Shown here piece by piece: positions 44,562 through 54,650 of a DNA stretch of 64,000 nt. The DNA comes from Lachnospiraceae bacterium. Its GTDB lineage: Bacteria; Bacillota; Clostridia; Lachnospirales; Lachnospiraceae. Under the pieces are notes generated by a model. That model saw only the letters and a list, made by a program, of their open reading frames with translations, was not told where the DNA came from and did no database searches. The number at the start of each line of letters is the position of its first letter. Position 1 is the stretch's first letter. Position numbers and translations under genes: made by a program. The DNA lies in contig JAUNGG010000005.1 of assembly GCA_030524635.1 (NCBI GenBank), positions 1-64,000 of the forward strand, given 5' to 3'.

Positions 44562-45647
44562 TTATTCTTCTGTTGCATTTTCCAGCAGCATGATCTTTTT
44601 GTTCTCGCAATCCAGTTCCGTCATAATTCCATAAGGCAGAATCCCAATGGGCATAGCATGTCCAAAATTCACATTATAAAAGACCGGCAGATCTGTCAGC
44701 CCCTCCTGCTTTGCAACCACTTCCCGGATCGCGTTCTTATACTCCTCATAATATGCTTCGTCCTGAGGCTTTCCTACCAGAATTCCCCGGATTACCTGTA
44801 AAATTCCCTGAGCAGCCAGATTCATCAGCGTTCGCTGCACAAAATCCGGCAGCGGCTTTTCCTCACTGGTTTCCAAAAACAGGATTGCTCCCTTCCACTG
44901 TTCCAGGGAAGGCCATATCTTTGTGCCGTTCACCATCATAAAGACATCAAGACATCCGCCCAAAAGATGTCCCCGGATCTTTCCTCTTCCCTGAAGGACT
45001 TCATATCCATGAACATCCTGCTGAAGGCGTTTGGGAATATTCTGGTTCGTCTCGCTCCATGCAACACGATCATCCGACCAGTATTTGCTGGACGGTATTT
45101 CATAGTAGGCAGTATCCTTGAACAAAAACCGTTTTACCGCCCGCTTTGTATAGTCGAACATCTTCACATATTCGCCGAATTCACACATCACAGAGGGCCC
45201 GTAAAAGGATACCAGACCTGCGTGATACATCATAAGATGATTGACGGTAGTGTCCGAATATCCCATAAAGATCTTGGGATTTTCCCGGATAATGTTAAAA
45301 TCAATATAGGGAAGGATGCGGATGGTATCATCCCCTCCGATGGCGCTGAATATGGCAGAGATGGAAGGATCCTGGAAAGCATCCATCAGATCCTGTGCCC
45401 GCAGCCTGGGATTATCATAAACAAACTTGCTTCCGCTTAAAGCATGGGGCATAACAACCACTTCCAGTCCAAACTCCTTCTCCAGCCGTTCCTTGGCAAT
45501 ATCATATTTATGGATCAGCTTCCGATCCCCCAGACCGCCCCAGGAAAGACTGACAACAGCAATTCGGTCACCTGGCTTTAACCGTTTCGGCTTGATCATC
45601 GGTTTTTGGAACGACGTTGTTTCTGTTTCTACTCTGTTTTCCATCAT
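44562..45647 (-). CDS. S66 family LD-carboxypeptidase / MccF-like peptidase
   Basis: A 361-residue serine peptidase. The nucleophile is likely S131 in FMGYSDTTVNHL. The AIGGDDTIRILPYID segment and HLLGGCLDVFMMVNG fit the MccF/LdcA family. Such enzymes cut L,D-peptide bonds in recycled wall peptides or inactivate microcin-C-like nucleotide peptides. The sequence cannot separate these. It is preceded by a GNAT gene 3 bp away, so both are co-transcribed. Confidence 0.87.
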   Translation of the reverse strand: MMENRVETETTSFQKPMIKPKRLKPGDRIAVVSLSWGGLGDRKLIHKYDIAKERLEKEFGLEVVVMPHALSGSKFVYDNPRLRAQDLMDAFQDPSISAIFSAIGGDDTIRILPYIDFNIIRENPKIFMGYSDTTVNHLMMYHAGLVSFYGPSVMCEFGEYVKMFDYTKRAVKRFLFKDTAYYEIPSSKYWSDDRVAWSETNQNIPKRLQQDVHGYEVLQGRGKIRGHLLGGCLDVFMMVNGTKIWPSLEQWKGAILFLETSEEKPLPDFVQRTLMNLAAQGILQVIRGILVGKPQDEAYYEEYKNAIREVVAKQEGLTDLPVFYNVNFGHAMPIGILPYGIMTELDCENKKIMLLENATEE

Positions 45648-45650
45648 ATT

Positions 45651-46160
45651 TTAATTCCCTTTGCGGATCCGTGTATAGTATTCTGTTTCATCCTCATGGT
45701 GAATGACAGCACCATTGTTCATCATGATCTTTAAAGATGCCGGATTGTTCTTCTGGCAGGACAGCCATATCTCCTCCTCCGGGATGATATCCCATGCCTT
45801 CTCCAGCACCAGCTTTAATCCCGCCGTTCCATAGCCCTTGCAGCGGTATGGTTTTAAGATTCCATAACCGATATGACCGCCGCGCTTCTTCAGCCCTTCA
45901 TTCAGGAAATGACGGAGGCGGAATAACCCTACGATCTCCTCATCATCCCACAGAAAATAGTAGGTCTCCGGCACCCAGCCTTCCGGCATTCCAATTCCCT
46001 TTGAATACCGGATCAACCGGGGAAATACTTCCGACTCGAAGGCTTCTCTGGTTAAATGATGGTATGGATTGGTAAAGCCCATCTCTTCTTCCGGAAGATG
46101 ATATAAAACCTGATACTCCTTTTCCTTGTCCTGTTCATTTAATTCCTTTATGTATATCAT
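45651..46160 (-). CDS. GNAT acetyltransferase (RimJ/RimL-like)
   Basis: About 169 residues. GNAT features include GHIGYGILKPYRCKGYGTAGLKLVLE, the acetyl-CoA-binding region, and a late CQKNNPASLKIMMNNGA. The start at 46160 follows AAAGGAGG. The substrate is not predictable. It precedes the S66 peptidase by 3 bp and follows another GNAT gene by 63 bp. Confidence 0.85.
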   Translation of the reverse strand: MIYIKELNEQDKEKEYQVLYHLPEEEMGFTNPYHHLTREAFESEVFPRLIRYSKGIGMPEGWVPETYYFLWDDEEIVGLFRLRHFLNEGLKKRGGHIGYGILKPYRCKGYGTAGLKLVLEKAWDIIPEEEIWLSCQKNNPASLKIMMNNGAVIHHEDETEYYTRIRKGN

Positions 46161-46223
46161 ATATGGTACCTCCTTTTCTGCCGTCAATCTGATTACCAGG
46201 TTCTCACAGCAGGTCCAGTAATG

Positions 46224-46682
46224 TTATGTATCCATCCGCTTCAGTTTCCGGATTCCTTTGCTCCGATAAATCAGATCCCCTCTGGCAGCAAACCCACATT
46301 TCTCCCAGAACTGATTTCCTTTTTCATTTCGTGCAAATACCACAAGCCCCAGTTTGTTGATGCCTTCCTGCTCCAATGCATAAAATGCCGCATCCAACAG
46401 CATTCCTCCAATCCCCTGCCGCTGCTGGGATTCCTGTACGGCTGTGTGGTAGATATATCCTCTCCGCCCATCATGGCCGCTCATGATGGCGCCCACAATA
46501 TGGTCATTTTTCACTGCAACGAAGCAAGTATCCGGATTTCTCTTCAGAAAACGCCCAATTCCTTCCCTGGAATCATCCAGATCATTTAATCCCATTCCCG
46601 GAGTGCTGATCCAGAGCTGATAAACTGCGTCGTAATCTTCTATTGTCATGATTCTGATTGTAAGTGTATTTTCTTCTGTCAT
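46224..46682 (-). CDS. GNAT acetyltransferase
   Basis: About 152 residues. An N-terminal ITIRIMTIEDYDAVYQLW-type start is followed by the core GRRGYIYHTAVQESQQRQGIGGMLLDAAF, which holds the QxxGxGxxL acetyl-CoA motif, and NKLGLVVFARNEKGNQFWEKCGF. The start was set at 46682 from a GGGAG site. Substrate unknown. It is the first gene of the GNAT-GNAT-S66 group inserted between mutL and miaA. Confidence 0.85.
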   Translation of the reverse strand: MTEENTLTIRIMTIEDYDAVYQLWISTPGMGLNDLDDSREGIGRFLKRNPDTCFVAVKNDHIVGAIMSGHDGRRGYIYHTAVQESQQRQGIGGMLLDAAFYALEQEGINKLGLVVFARNEKGNQFWEKCGFAARGDLIYRSKGIRKLKRMDT

Positions 46683-46850
46683 CCTGCACTGCTCCCTATC
46701 TCTCAACCCAATATCAATTTAAGTTTTTAATATTATAAACACGCCCATTAAATATGTCAATTATCTTATCTGTTTTGAATTTTGAGTTCAATGACATTTT
46801 TTATATTATGTAGTAGAATTATGTTACGGCCGTACTTTGAACCTATTGTT

Positions 46851-46884
46851 ATCATTTGTTTCCCTTAACAGGGATTCAAATGAT
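46851..46884 (+). promoter_or_regulatory. Hairpin in leader of Rpn-type nuclease gene
   Basis: ATCATTTGTTTCCC (46851-46864) pairs with GGGATTCAAATGAT (46871-46884), 12 of 14 positions, with a 6-nt loop. It lies just before the GGAGG site of the gene. Confidence 0.6.
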
Positions 46885-46916
46885 CCACTTAAGATCACCA
46901 GGAGGTAATAAACAGA

Positions 46917-48023
46917 ATGAGGAAACCTGTTATTACAGAACAAACACAGGTAACAAGTCCTGCATCTACGCTAAAAAAACACTTTCCCCAGATCCGCACC
47001 AGACAGGAACTGCGTCAGATGATATTCCGGCAGCCTGCTCTTAATGACCTTTTTATGAGATGGAGCCAGGAATATCAGGAGGATTTTCTGGACCGTTGCA
47101 CAGGATTAAAGGGGATGAAGGTTCTATATGACGGCATTTTTAAAGAGATTTTTAATCCAGAAGTAAATCCAGAACGGCTGTCTGAGCTTTTGTCCCTGCT
47201 GATGGAACGTAAAGCTGTCATTCAGACAGTCTTGCCTAATGACTCTGTTCGTCTGGGAGCGGAATCTTCTCTGCTTTATATGGATATTATTGTCCAGCTG
47301 GAGGATGGCAGTCTATGCAATGTAGAAATTCAAAAGATCGGGTATGCCTTCCCTGGACAGCGCTGCGCCTGCTATTCCGCGGATCATCTGCTGAGGCAGT
47401 ATAAACGGGTCAAGAGTATAAAAGGAGACAAATTCAACTACCGTGACATAAAACAGGTTTATACCATTGTCTTTTTCGAACGGTCTCCATCAGCCTTTCA
47501 TGACTATCCGCAGAATTGGCTGCATAAATTTTGTCAGCAGTCCAATACCGGTCTGACCATGGAACTTCTTCAGGAATATTTCTTCATTCCGCTTGACATT
47601 TATCGTAAAAGCATGGAAAATAAAGCTATAGAAAATGATCTTGAGGCATGGCTTGCTTTCTTAAGTTTTACAGAGCCCAGCCGAATGGAAGAATTAATTA
47701 CAAAGTATCCTTCGTTTAAAGCCATGTATCAGGATATCTATGAACTTTGTCTTAATACAGAGAAGGTGATGAGTATGTATTCAAAAGAACTGGAGATACT
47801 GGACCGCAATACTGTGATGTACATGATTGATGAAATGCAGGAGCAGATTGATACAAGCAAAAAGATCATAGCTGAGCAGAAACAGGCTATTGATGGGCAA
47901 AGACTGGCTATCAATGAACAACAGCAGACCATGGCTCAGCAAAAACAGGAACTCCAGGAAAAGGAGAGGGAAATTGCAGCCTTAAAAGCCCAGTTGGCTG
48001 CCGCCAAAGCACACCAGCCATAA
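46917..48023 (+). CDS. Rpn-family PD-(D/E)XK nuclease / putative transposase
   Basis: A 368-residue protein. The nuclease part is at about 40-200 and includes LYDGIFKEIFN, LGAESSLLYMDIIVQLEDG and CNVEIQKIGYAFPGQRCACY, with a D...E-x-Q active-site pattern. A C-terminal coiled coil rich in Gln and Glu (about 300-365) follows. Rpn proteins promote recombination in bacteria and are common in gut Clostridia; they usually lack terminal repeats, as here. It is transcribed opposite to its neighbours and has a hairpin leader. The Gln-rich tail may tune copy or oligomer state. Confidence 0.82.
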   Translation: MRKPVITEQTQVTSPASTLKKHFPQIRTRQELRQMIFRQPALNDLFMRWSQEYQEDFLDRCTGLKGMKVLYDGIFKEIFNPEVNPERLSELLSLLMERKAVIQTVLPNDSVRLGAESSLLYMDIIVQLEDGSLCNVEIQKIGYAFPGQRCACYSADHLLRQYKRVKSIKGDKFNYRDIKQVYTIVFFERSPSAFHDYPQNWLHKFCQQSNTGLTMELLQEYFFIPLDIYRKSMENKAIENDLEAWLAFLSFTEPSRMEELITKYPSFKAMYQDIYELCLNTEKVMSMYSKELEILDRNTVMYMIDEMQEQIDTSKKIIAEQKQAIDGQRLAINEQQQTMAQQKQELQEKEREIAALKAQLAAAKAHQP

Positions 48024-48069
48024 CGGATAAACGCTCTTCAATCAAGAAACAATAATGCTCTATGAAAGA

Positions 48070-48110
48070 CGGCTGCTGCACATCTGATTTTTATCATTGT
48101 GCAGCAGCCG
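48070..48110. terminator. Bidirectional terminator, Rpn / mutL
   Basis: CGGCTGCTGCACA (48070-48082) pairs exactly with TGTGCAGCAGCCG (48098-48110). T- and A-rich flanks serve both directions. Confidence 0.85.
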
Positions 48111-48145
48111 CTTCTGTTTCTGAAAGTCAGAAAACTATGATATCT

Positions 48146-50257
48146 TTACACAATCCTTTTAAATTTCTTCTCCAGCTCATACTTGCTCATGGATACAATA
48201 GTTGGCCGTCCATGAGGGCAGGCATATGGATTTTCCATATCCAGAAGCTGGTCGATGAGAGCATCCGCCTCTGCCGCTGACATGGCGTGATTTCCCTTTA
48301 CTGCCGCTTTGCAGGACATGGATGCAACCTTCTCATAAATAAGATCGGAATTCCCTGCCTGAGTATCTTCGGATAAGCCATCCAGCATCTCCAGCAGCAG
48401 ATCCTTCTTCGCAACAGAAAACAGATTTGCCGGAATTCCCCGGACAGCATACTCCCGGCCGCCGAAATGTTCGATTTCAAATCCAATACCGTTAAAGTAA
48501 TCCATGTATTTCTTCATCAGCACTTCTTCCGTCATGCTTAAGGTAAGGATGATCGGAGGATTTACCATCTGAGTTCCGAATTCCCTGGTCTTCAGCGATG
48601 CCATGGTCTTTTCAAACAGCACCTTCTCGTGGGCAGCATGCTGGTCAATAATGTAAAGCTGCTGATTATATTCCACCAACCAATAGGTGTCAAACAGCTG
48701 GCCGATCAGACGATGGCGTTCCCTGGCCTTTTTCTCTAAAAATTTGTCGTCAAACAGTTCCATCTGACTGCCTTCCGCCGGCTGCTGAATCGGATTCTGT
48801 GACAAGACTCTTCCTTTATCCAGCCCATCTGCCAGTACTGCACCAGGAGTTGGATGCTCAGGAGCTGCATTCCTTCCCGCCAGTTCTCTCCGAAGGCTCT
48901 CCATCAGATCTGGTGACGCCGGATACGGCTGTCTGGCTGCTGCCGGCTGCTGCTCTGTCATAGAGTCAGACGCTTCCTCTTCCAAGGCTCCGCGCTCCGA
49001 CCCTGCTTTTTCTGACAGACCATTTTCCAGCAGCTCCGACCGCAGCGGGTTTAAACGCCGTTCACCGTAAGCATCTCGTTTGGATCCGCCCTCCTTTAAA
49101 AAGCCATCCTCCGGCATGGAGGTCAGCTGCTTTAACGTCTGCTCATACAGCCCCATCCTCTTTTTCTCAAAAGGCTCCGGGCTGGATGCCAGCTTCTGAT
49201 TCCGCTCCTTTTCCGCCTCCCGTTTAGACACCGGATCGTCTGCCGTCAACTCTACTTTGGGAATCAGCTCCTTGTGGGTCAGAGCCTGAGCCACAGCACC
49301 TCGCACCATTCCATACACCAGCTCACCATCCCGAAACCGCAGCTCCATCTTCGTTGGATGAACGTTCACATCCAGAGATTCCGGCTCCATGGTAAAATGC
49401 AGCATTACAAAGGGGTACTTATGCTGCATCATAAACGGTTTATATGCCTCCTCGATGGCTCTGGCTATAATGCCGCTTTTGATATACCGTCCATTAATAA
49501 AGTAATTTTCGAAATTCCGGTTATTGCGGGCGATCACCGGCTTTCCGATGAAGCCGGTCACTGCCACGTCTCCGGCGATGGTATCGATGGGAAGTAGATT
49601 GGAAGCGATCTCCCGGCCGAATACCGTATAGATCATGTCTTTTAAATTATTGTTCCCGGAGGTATGAAGCTTGTTCTGGTTATTCTGAATAAACCGGATG
49701 GAAATATCCGGATGGGACATTGCAATCTTTTCTACCAAATCGGCTACATGTCCGGCCTCTGTAGCCGCTGTTTTCAAAAACTTTTTCCGGGCAGGAGTAT
49801 TGTAAAACAGATTGCGGGCGATAAAAGTGGTTCCGTCCGGTGCCCCAACCTCCTCCATGCTTTTTTCCAGCCCGCCCTCGATCTGATACCGGGTTCCGGT
49901 CAGAGAATCGGAAGTCTTTGTGATCAGCTCCACCTGGGAGACGGCTGCAATGCTGGCCAGTGCTTCTCCGCGGAAGCCTAAAGATGAGATGGTAAACAGA
50001 TCCTCCACCGACTTGATCTTGCTGGTAGCGTGGCGCAGAAAGGCCAGCGCCACCTCCTCCTTCGGGATCCCGCAGCCGTTATCGGTTACACGGATAAAGG
50101 AAATGCCGCCGTCCTTGATCTCCACCGTTATGGCAGTGGCCTTGGCGTCAATGGCGTTTTCCAGAAGCTCCTTTACCACGGAGGCAGGACGTTCCACCAC
50201 CTCGCCGGCAGCGATTTTATTGATCGTACTTTGATCCAGTACGGTTATGTTCGGCAT
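48146..50257 (-). CDS. mutL: DNA mismatch repair protein MutL
   Basis: A 703-residue GHKL ATPase and mismatch-repair endonuclease. The N-terminal ATPase has ELLENAIDAKAT, DNGCGIP and GFRGEALASIAAV. A long low-complexity linker occupies about 335-515. The C-terminal domain carries the nuclease motif DQHAAHEKVLFE and later SCKAAVKGN and CPHGRP, so this is an active nicking type, as expected without MutH. The start follows GAGGGG. It lies 83 bp after mutS in the same direction. Confidence 0.97.
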   Translation of the reverse strand: MPNITVLDQSTINKIAAGEVVERPASVVKELLENAIDAKATAITVEIKDGGISFIRVTDNGCGIPKEEVALAFLRHATSKIKSVEDLFTISSLGFRGEALASIAAVSQVELITKTSDSLTGTRYQIEGGLEKSMEEVGAPDGTTFIARNLFYNTPARKKFLKTAATEAGHVADLVEKIAMSHPDISIRFIQNNQNKLHTSGNNNLKDMIYTVFGREIASNLLPIDTIAGDVAVTGFIGKPVIARNNRNFENYFINGRYIKSGIIARAIEEAYKPFMMQHKYPFVMLHFTMEPESLDVNVHPTKMELRFRDGELVYGMVRGAVAQALTHKELIPKVELTADDPVSKREAEKERNQKLASSPEPFEKKRMGLYEQTLKQLTSMPEDGFLKEGGSKRDAYGERRLNPLRSELLENGLSEKAGSERGALEEEASDSMTEQQPAAARQPYPASPDLMESLRRELAGRNAAPEHPTPGAVLADGLDKGRVLSQNPIQQPAEGSQMELFDDKFLEKKARERHRLIGQLFDTYWLVEYNQQLYIIDQHAAHEKVLFEKTMASLKTREFGTQMVNPPIILTLSMTEEVLMKKYMDYFNGIGFEIEHFGGREYAVRGIPANLFSVAKKDLLLEMLDGLSEDTQAGNSDLIYEKVASMSCKAAVKGNHAMSAAEADALIDQLLDMENPYACPHGRPTIVSMSKYELEKKFKRIV

Positions 50258-50340
50258 ATTCTGAACCCCTCACTTTCTTTCTAAACCTTCGTGCACCGCC
50301 ATACAGCAAAGTCCTTGGCTGCATGGGACATCTCGGTGCG

Positions 50341-53001
50341 TCAGTTCCCAGCCCACCGGTTCTTCAGCTTCGTCTGCAGCCGGTATAATGTGTTTAAAGC
50401 ATCAATCGGCGTCATGCGGGACAGCTCCAGCTCTCCCAACTCCCGGATAATGTCATCATCCTTCACGGTATCAAACAGGGACATCTGCTGCAAGTCCACC
50501 TCATCCGGCTTTGCAACTGCCTTTCTCTGTGTTACCGTAGCATTTCCCTCTGCAATTTCCTTGGCCTTTGCCGTGATATCGGCTCCGCTCAGCTCCGCCA
50601 CGATCTCCTTGGCTCTGGCGATCACCGAATCCGGCACACCGGCCAGCTTTGCCACCTGGATACCGTAGCTCTTATCGGCGCCGCCTTTGATGATCTTCCG
50701 CAGGAACACGATATCGTCCCCCTGCTCCTTGACGGCGATACAGTAGTTATTTACCCCGCTCATGGTGCCTTCCAGCTCAGTCAGTTCATGGTAATGGGTG
50801 GCAAATAAGGTTTTGGCTCCCAACAGCTTCGTATTGCTGATATGCTCCACCACTGCCCAGGCGATAGAAAGTCCGTCAAAGGTGCTGGTTCCCCGCCCGA
50901 TCTCATCCAGTACCAGAAGGCTGTTTTTAGTAGCATTCCGCAGGATATTGGCGACTTCTGTCATTTCCACCATGAAGGTGCTCTGGCCGCTTGCCAGGTC
51001 ATCTGAGGCGCCCACACGGGTGAAAATCCGGTCGCAGATGCCGATATTGGCCTCATCTGCCGGAACAAAGCTTCCGATCTGGGCCATCAGCACGATCAGA
51101 GCCACCTGCCGCATATAGGTGGATTTTCCTGCCATGTTAGGGCCGGTGATGATGGAGATCCGGTTTCTGCCGTTGTCCAGGCAGGTATCATTGGCCACAA
51201 ACAGATCATCCCGCATCATCTGCTCTACCACCGGATGACGGCCGTTTTTAATATTAATGGTTCCCTTCTCGTTGATGGAAGGCTTCACGTAATTATGCCG
51301 GGTAGCTACCACAGACAAGGATGCAAACACATCGATGCCGGCCAGTGCCTTGGCCGTCTTCTGGATCCGCAGCACCTCTGCTGCAATGGTATCCCGCACC
51401 TGGCAGAATAAGTCATATTCCAAGGAAACCAGCTTTTCCTCTGCACCCATAATAATATCTTCCAGATTTTTCAGCTCATCGCTGGTAAAACGTTCTCCAT
51501 TTACCAGCGTCTGCTTCCGCACAAAATAGTCGGGCACCTGATTCTTAAAGGAATTGCTGACCTCAAAATAATACCCAAACACCTTATTAAACTTTACCTT
51601 TAGGTTCTTGATCCCGGTCTTTTCCTTCTCTCTGGTTTCCAGCTCTGCCAGCCAGGTCTTTCCCTCTGTCTTGGCATGGCGTAGCTTATCTGCCTCCTCG
51701 TGAAAGCCGTCCTTGATCATTCCGCCGTCACGGACGGAAATCGGCGGCTCCTCCACAATAGCCCGATCGATCAGATCACGAAGATCCTCCAGCGGATCCA
51801 GCTCCTCCTCAAAACCTTTTAAAAGAGGACTGTTGAATTCCTTTAAAATATCCTTAATGTAAGGGATCATTGCCAGGGAATTCTTAAATGCCAGAAGATC
51901 CCTGGGATTGGCTGTTTTGTAGCTGATCCGGCCAATCAAACGCTCCAGGTCATACACCGGATTTAAGTATTCGCAGATCTCTTCCCTGGAAATATAATTC
52001 ATGTTAAATTCCTGAACCGCCTCCTGGCGGGCCAGGATCTCATCCTTATGAATCAAGGGCTGCTCAATATAGCTTCTTAACAGTCTGGCTCCCATAGCCG
52101 TCTTGGTCTTATCCAGCACCCAAAGCAGCGTTCCCCGCTTCTGCTTCTCCCGCAGTGTTTCCACCAGCTCCAGATTCCGTCTGGTAGAGGTATCGATCAC
52201 CATAAACTGCCCCACCTGATAGGGCGTGATGGTAGTCAGATGATCCAGGGTGCTTTTCTGTGTCTCATACAGATACTGCATTACACAGCCGGCGGAAATA
52301 ATGCCCGTATCATAATCCGCCAGCCCCAGCCCGTCCAGGCTTCCCACATGATAATGCTCCCGAAGGATCTTCCGGCAGGTCTCATCCCCAAAAAAGTGGC
52401 CATCCAGTGCTGAGATGGACACATGATACCGCTCCTTCAGCTCCTCCACATCCACACCAGACACATAGAATGCCTCATTGCAGATAATCTCAGAGGGAGA
52501 AAACTTATTGATCTCATCAAACAGATCCCGCTCCGACTTTACCTCTGTCACAAAGAAATCTCCGGTGCTGATATCGGCAGAGGAAATACCGAAGGTCTCC
52601 CCAATGTAGACAATGCCCATCAGATAGTTATTCTTCGTCTCATCCAATGCCTGGGCGCTAGTGATGGTACCTGGTGTTACCACCCGGATGACTTCACGCT
52701 TTACCAGTCCCTTGGCCAGCTTCGGATCCTCCATCTGCTCCGCAATGGCCACCTTAAAGCCCTTCTGAATCAGCTTATTTAAATAAGAATCCACAGCATG
52801 GAAAGGGACGCCGCACATAGGCGCCCTCTCCTCTAAGCCGCAGTCTTTTCCGGTTAATGTGATTTCCAGCGCTTTTGAAGCTTTCAGCGCATCATCAAAA
52901 AACATTTCATAAAAGTCACCTAGACGATAAAATAAAATACAGTCCGGATACTGCTTCTTTGTCTCCAGATACTGCGTCATCATTGGTGTCATTCCTGCCA
53001 T
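50341..53001 (-). CDS. mutS: DNA mismatch repair protein MutS
   Basis: An 886-residue mismatch-recognition ATPase. The F-x-E mismatch motif is in RLGDFYEMFFDDA at the N-terminus. Walker A is GPNMAGKSTYMRQVAL near 610, followed by the signature DDLASGQSTFMVEM and DEIGRGTSTFDG. A C-terminal part continues beyond the ATPase. It lies between miaB and mutL and is normal in length for a full MutS. AGAGG precedes the start. Confidence 0.98.
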   Translation of the reverse strand: MAGMTPMMTQYLETKKQYPDCILFYRLGDFYEMFFDDALKASKALEITLTGKDCGLEERAPMCGVPFHAVDSYLNKLIQKGFKVAIAEQMEDPKLAKGLVKREVIRVVTPGTITSAQALDETKNNYLMGIVYIGETFGISSADISTGDFFVTEVKSERDLFDEINKFSPSEIICNEAFYVSGVDVEELKERYHVSISALDGHFFGDETCRKILREHYHVGSLDGLGLADYDTGIISAGCVMQYLYETQKSTLDHLTTITPYQVGQFMVIDTSTRRNLELVETLREKQKRGTLLWVLDKTKTAMGARLLRSYIEQPLIHKDEILARQEAVQEFNMNYISREEICEYLNPVYDLERLIGRISYKTANPRDLLAFKNSLAMIPYIKDILKEFNSPLLKGFEEELDPLEDLRDLIDRAIVEEPPISVRDGGMIKDGFHEEADKLRHAKTEGKTWLAELETREKEKTGIKNLKVKFNKVFGYYFEVSNSFKNQVPDYFVRKQTLVNGERFTSDELKNLEDIIMGAEEKLVSLEYDLFCQVRDTIAAEVLRIQKTAKALAGIDVFASLSVVATRHNYVKPSINEKGTINIKNGRHPVVEQMMRDDLFVANDTCLDNGRNRISIITGPNMAGKSTYMRQVALIVLMAQIGSFVPADEANIGICDRIFTRVGASDDLASGQSTFMVEMTEVANILRNATKNSLLVLDEIGRGTSTFDGLSIAWAVVEHISNTKLLGAKTLFATHYHELTELEGTMSGVNNYCIAVKEQGDDIVFLRKIIKGGADKSYGIQVAKLAGVPDSVIARAKEIVAELSGADITAKAKEIAEGNATVTQRKAVAKPDEVDLQQMSLFDTVKDDDIIRELGELELSRMTPIDALNTLYRLQTKLKNRWAGN

Positions 53002-53066
53002 GAAGTACCTCTCTTCTTTTGCTCTCTCTTTGTTGTTCGTTTTCTGTCATTTTATTTGAAGCCTGC

Positions 53067-54578
53067 TTAGGGCTGCATGGTTCCCATGTAATAAAAGCCC
53101 TTAAATTCATCTAAAGATACCTTCACGATCGTTCCGATGAGAGAAGCATCTCCTGGAAAGTGCACCACTGTATTATTTCCTAACCGTCCGGTCACCAGGC
53201 TGCTGTCGTGATCGTTGATCTCCTCCACCAGCACCTCCTGCACAGTATGAACCTCACGTCCGGATACCCTGGAGCCGGTTTCCTGCACCAGCTTCAGCAG
53301 CCGGTCAAAACGATCCTTCACCACAGCTTCCGGCACCTGGTTCTCCATGGCTGCCGCCGGCGTTCCGGTTCTCTTGGAGTAAATGAAGGTAAATGCGCTG
53401 TCAAAGCCAACCTTCTCCACCACGTCCATGGTTTCCAGAAAATCCTCCTCTGTTTCCCCAGGGAATCCTACAATAATATCGGTAGTCAGCGAAATACCGG
53501 GAACCTCCTTTTTAATCTTGGATGCCAGCTCCAGATACTGCTCCTTTGTGTATTTCCGGTTCATGACCTTTAAGATCCGGCTGCTTCCAGACTGGAGCGG
53601 CAGATGCAGATGGGGGCAGATCTTCTTTGACTCCTTCATAACCGCAATCAATTCATCGGACAGATCCTTTGGATGGGAGGTCATAAAACGGATCCGACGG
53701 ATCCCCTCTACCTGCTCTACCTGCCGGAGAAGCTCTGCAAAGGAGATGGGATGCTCCAGATTCTTTCCGTAGGAATTTACATTCTGACCAAGAAGCATGA
53801 CCTCTACAACACCGTCCGCAGCCAGGCGCTCCACTTCCTTGATGATCTCCTCCGGATTCCGGCTCCGCTCCCGCCCTCTCACGTATGGGACGATGCAATA
53901 GCTGCAGAAATTGTTGCAGCCAAACATAATATTGACGCCGGATTTAAAGGCATATTTGCGCTCGGCAGGGAGATTCTCCACGATCTTGTCCGTGCCTTCC
54001 CACACCTCTACTACCATCTTTTTCTGGTTTAATCTGCGGTAAATCAGCTCGGCAAGCTGGTAGATATTGTGGGTTCCAAAGATTAAATCCACAAAGCGGT
54101 AGCTTTTTTTCAGCTTCTCCACCACTTCCTTTTCCTGCATCATACAGCCGCAGAGGGCAATCATCATCCGGGGATGCTTTTTCTTTAACGCACCAAGCTG
54201 GCCCAGGCGGCCATATACACGCAGATTGGCATTTTCCCGGACGGTGCAGGTGTTATAGAGAACAAAATCGGCGGTTTCCGTATCCACCTCAATAAATCCA
54301 ATAGATTCCAGAATACCAGCCAGCTTCTCAGAATCCTTGGCATTCATTTGGCACCCGAAGGTTTGGATGCAAAAGGTTCCGTAAGCCTGCCGGGAAATCA
54401 TCTTGTCCAGCATTTCCTGGCCGTACTGATTCAGCGCTTCACCGGATGCAAGCATTGATTCGAACCGGGCCTTGAGAAGCGTTCTTGCCTTCTCCATAAA
54501 ATAAAGCTGCCGCTCCGGTTCTGCGGCAGGCGCATGTTGGTAAATGTTTTGCTCGTTATCTATAAAGTTTGAATTCAT
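53067..54578 (-). CDS. miaB: tRNA-2-methylthio-N6-dimethylallyladenosine synthase
   Basis: A 503-residue radical SAM methylthiotransferase that adds methylthio to i6A37 made by MiaA. The N-terminal cluster cysteines are in QTFGCQMN, NTCTVRENAN and CGCMMQE. The radical SAM motif is CNNFCSYC followed by IVPYVRGRERSR. A C-terminal TRAM domain carries VLVEEINDHDSSLVTGRL. Before the core is an extra N-terminal stretch of about 65 residues, common in Firmicutes. I use the ATG at 54578 (MNSNF), eight bases after AAAGGA. Confidence 0.96.
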   Translation of the reverse strand: MNSNFIDNEQNIYQHAPAAEPERQLYFMEKARTLLKARFESMLASGEALNQYGQEMLDKMISRQAYGTFCIQTFGCQMNAKDSEKLAGILESIGFIEVDTETADFVLYNTCTVRENANLRVYGRLGQLGALKKKHPRMMIALCGCMMQEKEVVEKLKKSYRFVDLIFGTHNIYQLAELIYRRLNQKKMVVEVWEGTDKIVENLPAERKYAFKSGVNIMFGCNNFCSYCIVPYVRGRERSRNPEEIIKEVERLAADGVVEVMLLGQNVNSYGKNLEHPISFAELLRQVEQVEGIRRIRFMTSHPKDLSDELIAVMKESKKICPHLHLPLQSGSSRILKVMNRKYTKEQYLELASKIKKEVPGISLTTDIIVGFPGETEEDFLETMDVVEKVGFDSAFTFIYSKRTGTPAAAMENQVPEAVVKDRFDRLLKLVQETGSRVSGREVHTVQEVLVEEINDHDSSLVTGRLGNNTVVHFPGDASLIGTIVKVSLDEFKGFYYMGTMQP

Positions 54579-54650
54579 GGTCACATTCCTTTAACTTAAT
54601 AATTCGTAATGTCTGTATTTCTGATGAATACAACGCCTGATTTAAGGCCG

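Noticed and set aside
46917-48023. Complete insertion sequence
   Set aside because: No matching terminal inverted repeats or target duplications flank the gene; the leader hairpin is internal to the 5' region only.
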